Assembly: GCF_001540865.1 (NCBI RefSeq)
Contig: NC_033622.1
Location: 5,573,077-5,637,076, forward strand
Direction of reading: 5' to 3'
From: Ananas comosus
Lineage: Eukaryota > Streptophyta > Magnoliopsida > Poales > Bromeliaceae
DNA length: 64,000 nucleotides
In this document: piece after piece, positions 61,024 through 64,000 of the stretch
Numbering within the stretch: position 1 is the stretch's first letter
Layout of the letters: every line of letters begins with the position of its first letter
Notes under the pieces: generated by a model
Databases searched by the model: none
What the model saw: the letters and a program-made list of their open reading frames with translations, nothing else
What the model was told of the DNA's origin: nothing
Translations under genes and position numbers: made by a program

Positions 61024-61337
61024 TTATAGTTAGTTAGTTTCGGAGGAATAGGAAAGCTACCTTCTTGGACTCTCGCGACCGCGCCCTGCAAGAGCGCTAA
61101 CGCCGATCCCGGCGACCTCGGTGCCGCCTTCTCGAACCGCGGCGGCGGCACCTGAACCGGCGGCGGACGCGGCGTCGGAGACGGCGGAGGCGCCGGCGAG
61201 CGACTCGCCTTTCCGGGGCTCGGCCTAGGGCTGGGGAAGGGCTTCGGCGTCGGCGGCGGGGTGATGAAGACAGTCAGCCTCCCGGCCTTCCCGATGACGG
61301 GTGGCGGCGGCGGCTCCCGCGCGCGCGGCGCAGCCAT
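55970..61337 (-). CDS. Plant-conserved protein of unknown function (3 exons)
   Basis: Exon 1 is 61337-61061, exon 2 is 58178-58081 and exon 3 (less certain) is 56014-55970 with TAG; the product is 139 residues. The phases join (G|TG at the first junction, phase 0 at the second). The exon 3 acceptor follows a long pyrimidine tract ('ctggttactgcag'). Residues 1-75 or so are Pro/Arg/Ser-rich and low complexity, with GKAGRLTVFITPPPTP. After them comes a conserved-looking block: ALLQGAVARVQEVHSSLDEY and FGLNQSKYQWALNDYYENQG. I recognise the block as recurring in plant proteins but know no function. No signal peptide or membrane segment is evident. An upstream in-frame ATG at 61361 would add eight residues. 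Exons 1 and 2 are well supported; exon 3 gives only 15 residues and could be wrong. Intron 1 carries foldback elements. Confidence 0.75.
56015..58080 (-). other. Intron 2 of the unknown-function gene
   Basis: Mostly unique-looking AT-rich sequence. About 56930-57075 holds a degenerate repeat of 'gacac/acacg' words similar to one near 13570-13680. No other bounded element was seen. Confidence 0.55.
58565..59062. mobile_element. Possible TIR element
   Basis: The left edge 'caaattgcactactagtcac' and right edge 'gggattagggatgcgatttatcc' are imperfect inverted repeats, with 'tcactttagtcc' / 'ggaccaaatt' further in. A related left-end fragment lies near 11970-12065. No target duplication was resolved. 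Confidence 0.45.
59140..59575. mobile_element. Two adjacent S-core elements
   Basis: About 59150-59362 and 59373-59575. Both have 'ggaagca/ggaagta' tips, a core with 'ccactcaaccctaaggggga' or a variant, and 'gtagctctaca' endings. Confidence 0.75.
59574..59603. repeat. (CA)n microsatellite
   Basis: CA run between an S and an L element, in the place usually taken by (TA)n. Confidence 0.9.
59606..60136. mobile_element. L-core foldback element with type B tips
   Basis: Opens 'actcttatgagtacgatcgc', closes 'ctcataagagtgtagtagcc', with complementary arms of about 160 bp and the core 'gatagagcttccgaatcgac'. A (CT)n(TA)n tract follows (60137-60193). Confidence 0.85.
60195..60421. mobile_element. 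S-core foldback element
   Basis: Tip 'gttatactattaataatatc', inverted S core 'agggttgataggtggttga', closing 'gtgctattgatgacatga'. Confidence 0.7.
60422..60977. mobile_element. L-core foldback element with type B tips
   Basis: 'gctactatactcttatgag' opens and 'agagtatagtagcc' closes the element. Internal sequence closely follows the copy at 59606-60136. A (CT)n tract follows at 60978-61021. Confidence 0.85.
60978..61021. repeat. (CT)n microsatellite near the exon 1 splice donor
   Basis: The tract ends 40 bp from the exon 1 boundary of the unknown-function gene. Confidence 0.92.
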
Positions 61338-62850
61338 CGGCGGAGACGGAAGAGGCGGCAAGGAGGGGAAGAGAGATTAGTGTTACGGCTAGAAGCAGTT
61401 TCAGGGGTTAGAAAGGAAGGCGGAGAGAATGTTGATGATGATGAGGAGGAGGAGGAGGGGGGAAAGGAGCGGAGCTTTCAATCGGCATCCGATGCGCCCC
61501 CTCTTTTTCACTTTGTGCCCTACAGCACCGCACTGCCTCTCTGTACTGCACCGGAGAGAGAGACTCTGCTGCGTGCGTTGTTGCTGTGATTCTTTACTTC
61601 TGTTGTTGAAAATGCGCAGGGAACCACTCTCCCAAAGTGAAGTGTAAATATTAAGCACATTATTTTGTTTTTTTACTTTTAAATATGTTTTTACCGTTAG
61701 AATTAGCTAGTAAAAAATTAGTTAAATATAAGTTAAATATTTAACTCTATTTAGTTTTTAATATTTTTACCCCTTTATATTATACTGTTATAATTTTTAG
61801 AGTGATAAATTTGTAATGGTAAAATTGAAAATATAAATAGTTTTCTAACGATTCTCTAATGATAACAAACTAGAGGAACATATTTAAAAATATTAGAATT
61901 TTTGTATGAACAATATATGAAAGTTGAACTTTGTAGAAATATATTTGCTATTCAGTATGTTTGCAGGGACCTATATGAAATTAACCTTATTAAAAATATT
62001 CTTTTAACGTTCTAGTTTTTTCAGATATATCCCAAGAGTTAAATTTTATTAGTGAACTATTAGCAACAGGCATTATATCTGTAAAATTACTATTTTGTCC
62101 TTTTAAATATATTCTTCTCCCATCACCAATATTTTTTATTTTATTTGCCCTTAAGTTATGTAAGTTAGGGGCCAAAAAAGTATTTTGATTTTTTATCTTT
62201 TCAAATATACCTTTCCACTATCACCAGTTTTTTTTTTTATTTGCCTTTAAATTAAAGACAAAAGAGGTATTTTAATTTTTTTACTTATAGAAATTTAACC
62301 CACGTTTAACTCGAGAAAACTCAAGGGGTATTAATAGCTGGGGTATTTTTTGAATAACAGAACAATATACGAGAGGTATATTAGAAATAAAAAAGTAAAG
62401 GTATATTAGATATTTCAGAAATTTTTAGAGGCATATTAGATATTATCTCTAATTTAAAATAAATGATAACTTCTTTAAAAGAATTAGTTTCAATTTTTTT
62501 ACTGCTAAACAAATAGCTTAGATAGAAGAATTGCAGAGAATTCACCATTCCTTTTTTTTTACTATTACCACGTAGAAATTTGATTTTTTTTAAATAATAA
62601 TGTGAAATGAGATATAATTTATTATTTATTGCTTAGCGAATTTTTACTATGTTGGTCGGTAGAATTCCAAAAAAGAATAGAATACTACTATAAATTTTCT
62701 ATAGTATTATTGATTTGTATATACAAGCAATTTAAGACGTCAGATGAAACTGATTAAGAAAAGTATTATACCTTCCTACAAGAAAGTCTTCTCAATAAGA
62801 GAAATGTCACATAAAATTTGCACCAAACTAATTATATATATATATATATT
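61338..62850. other. 5' flank of the unknown-function gene and spacer
   Basis: The first 250 bp or so are moderately GC-rich, with a 'gatgaggaggagg' stretch, and probably hold the 5' UTR and promoter. Beyond 61650 it is AT-rich with no recognised feature. Confidence 0.5.
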
Positions 62851-62993
62851 TTCTTGAGAGAGATAGGTAACATGCTATTCATTTTTGTTTCATTTAGAAA
62901 TAAACTTAGCTAAAAATGTGAATCAATTAGGATTCGAACTTGGGACCTCAGGTACCAATCACCAAGTCCTTTACCATTTGCTCATGTTGAATC
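62851..62993 (-). mobile_element. tRNA-derived SINE
   Basis: On the minus strand it begins near 'acatgagcaaatggtaaagg' (A-box-like), followed by the B-box 'agttcgaatcc', then a short body and the tail TAGCTAAGTTTATTTCTAAA down to 'ctctctcaagaaaat'. The head resembles a tRNA gene but cannot fold as a full tRNA. The tail resembles the 3' end of the LINE at 5087-5152. Confidence 0.75.
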
Positions 62994-63548
62994 ATAAATA
63001 CAGTACTTGCATGTCAAAATGATGTTAAAATTTGATTTCTGTCCTTTTATATATAATTAAAATTTTTGATTTATTATTGCTATTACTACATAGAATAATA
63101 ACTGTCATATCTTGAGACCTGTCTATAAGATTTGCTCAGTCGCGTGCAACAGACCTACCAAACGACTAAAGTTTTTCCTACTCACACCAAATGCAAATAA
63201 ATACCAACTTGTACATAACATACGAGCTATGGGTATAATAAAGCATAAAAGTAACTAAACTTCTAATTAAAACTATTATAATCTCTCATCTTAGAGTTTA
63301 CAATACAATAACCCAAAATATTACATAATATTTTTTTTATACAAAGTGGAACTCTCTAAAGAGACTAGCGACAGTTTAACTAACTCTCAATGCTCTTGCC
63401 ATAATCACATGCCTTACTGGTGAAAGATTATTTTGAAAAACAATAACAATAATAGGATAAGAACTTAAAATAAGTTTTCAATAGGTACAACTAACAAAAG
63501 TTGCTCTCTACACTTACTCGGTTCAAAAGAGGTATTAGCAAAACAATC
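62994..63548. other. Unassigned spacer
   Basis: No gene or bounded repeat is recognised. Confidence 0.45.
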
Positions 63549-64000
63549 TATCTATACAAATACATTATTTGGCGGTTCCTGAAGACCACGTGGAAGTTTC
63601 TCATTCATCCCCTCTCTTTCTCCTCCTTTTTCTCCCTTCCTCGATCTTATCCTTTTCTAACCCCTCTCATCCTCCTCTTTTTCCTCCCTTCTCTCCCCTC
63701 ATTTTTCTCCCCTGCTCGATCTTGTCCCTTTCTTACCTATGTTCCCCCCACCCCCTACCCACGCACCCACCTACCCACCGACCCCAATATATATATATAT
63801 ATATATATAAAATAAAAAAAATAAAAAAGAAAACCATCAATCTATACAAATACATTATTTGGCAGTTCTTGAAGACCACGTGGAAGCTTCTCATTCCTCC
63901 CTCTCTCTCTCTTCTCATTTTTCTCCCCTGCTCAATCTTGTATATACAATTACATTGTTTGGCGGTTCCTAAAGACCACGTGAAAGCTTCTCATTCCTCC
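63549..64000. repeat. Repeat cluster with a 60-bp unit, three copies
   Basis: Units at 63549-63608, 63841-63900 and 63941-64000 share 'acattatttggcggttcctg', 'agaccacgtgg' and 'ttctcattcctcc'. CT/TC-rich spacers separate them, one including (TA)n at 63787-63808. The array runs off the window end. Confidence 0.85.

Larger units (their letters stand above)
58179..61060 (-). other. Intron 1 of the unknown-function gene (2,882 bp)
   Basis: About 380 bp next to exon 2 look unique. From 58565 to 61021 the intron is a TIR-like element plus four foldback elements with their microsatellites, right up to about 40 bp from the 5' splice site. Confidence 0.75.

Noticed and set aside
62900..62993. Candidate tRNA gene on the minus strand
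   Set aside because: A- and B-box-like motifs are present, but no full cloverleaf can be drawn and a LINE-like tail follows, so it is a SINE.

Overview
This is nuclear DNA from a flowering plant. It has GT-AG introns, an AP2/ERF transcription factor, a plant-specific nuclear-envelope protein, AT-rich repeat-filled spacers and plant-type transposons (L1-type LINE, tRNA-derived SINE, PIF/Harbinger and hAT MITEs, LTR elements). GC-rich first exons beside AT-rich introns suggest a monocot, probably not a grass, but the species cannot be fixed from the sequence. Nothing prokaryotic and no CRISPR array was seen.

Three protein-coding genes can be supported. (1) 9133-9767 (+): a two-exon ERF003-like AP2/ERF factor. 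(2) 11438-40710 (-): a KAKU4-like nuclear-envelope protein. I rebuilt it as 11 exons with all-GT-AG, phase-consistent joins that give one 692-residue reading frame; its first intron is about 17.5 kb. It converges with gene 1. (3) 55970-61337 (-): a small plant-conserved protein of unknown function with three exons (the last less certain). The three genes have no evident functional link.

The rest is mostly repeats. 1-9000 holds a decayed LINE split by a 1 kb Tourist-like MITE, a complete miniature LTR retrotransposon (273 bp, 5-bp target duplication) and microsatellites. The KAKU4-like introns hold two 343-bp hAT MITEs (one nested), PIF/Harbinger-type MITEs, a 107-bp tandem repeat and, in intron 1, a dense array of foldback elements. 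41-55 kb holds a LINE fragment, two long-TIR elements, an LTR-retrotransposon remnant, a solo LTR and more foldbacks. 58.5-61 kb, inside intron 1 of gene 3, carries the same foldbacks. 62.8-64 kb has a SINE and a tandem repeat.

The most distinctive feature is a large set of elements bounded by (TA)n and (CT)n/(GA)n microsatellites. They have two internal core types, long (L, with arms of about 150 bp) and short (S), combined with several terminal tip types; the same tips occur on both cores. They resemble microsatellite-targeting elements such as rice Micron, but I know no description of this modular arrangement. A block of them in KAKU4-like intron 1 is duplicated in tandem (24331-29218 and 30411-34757). 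The high density of single-base indels there also raises the possibility of uncorrected long-read sequence or misassembly.
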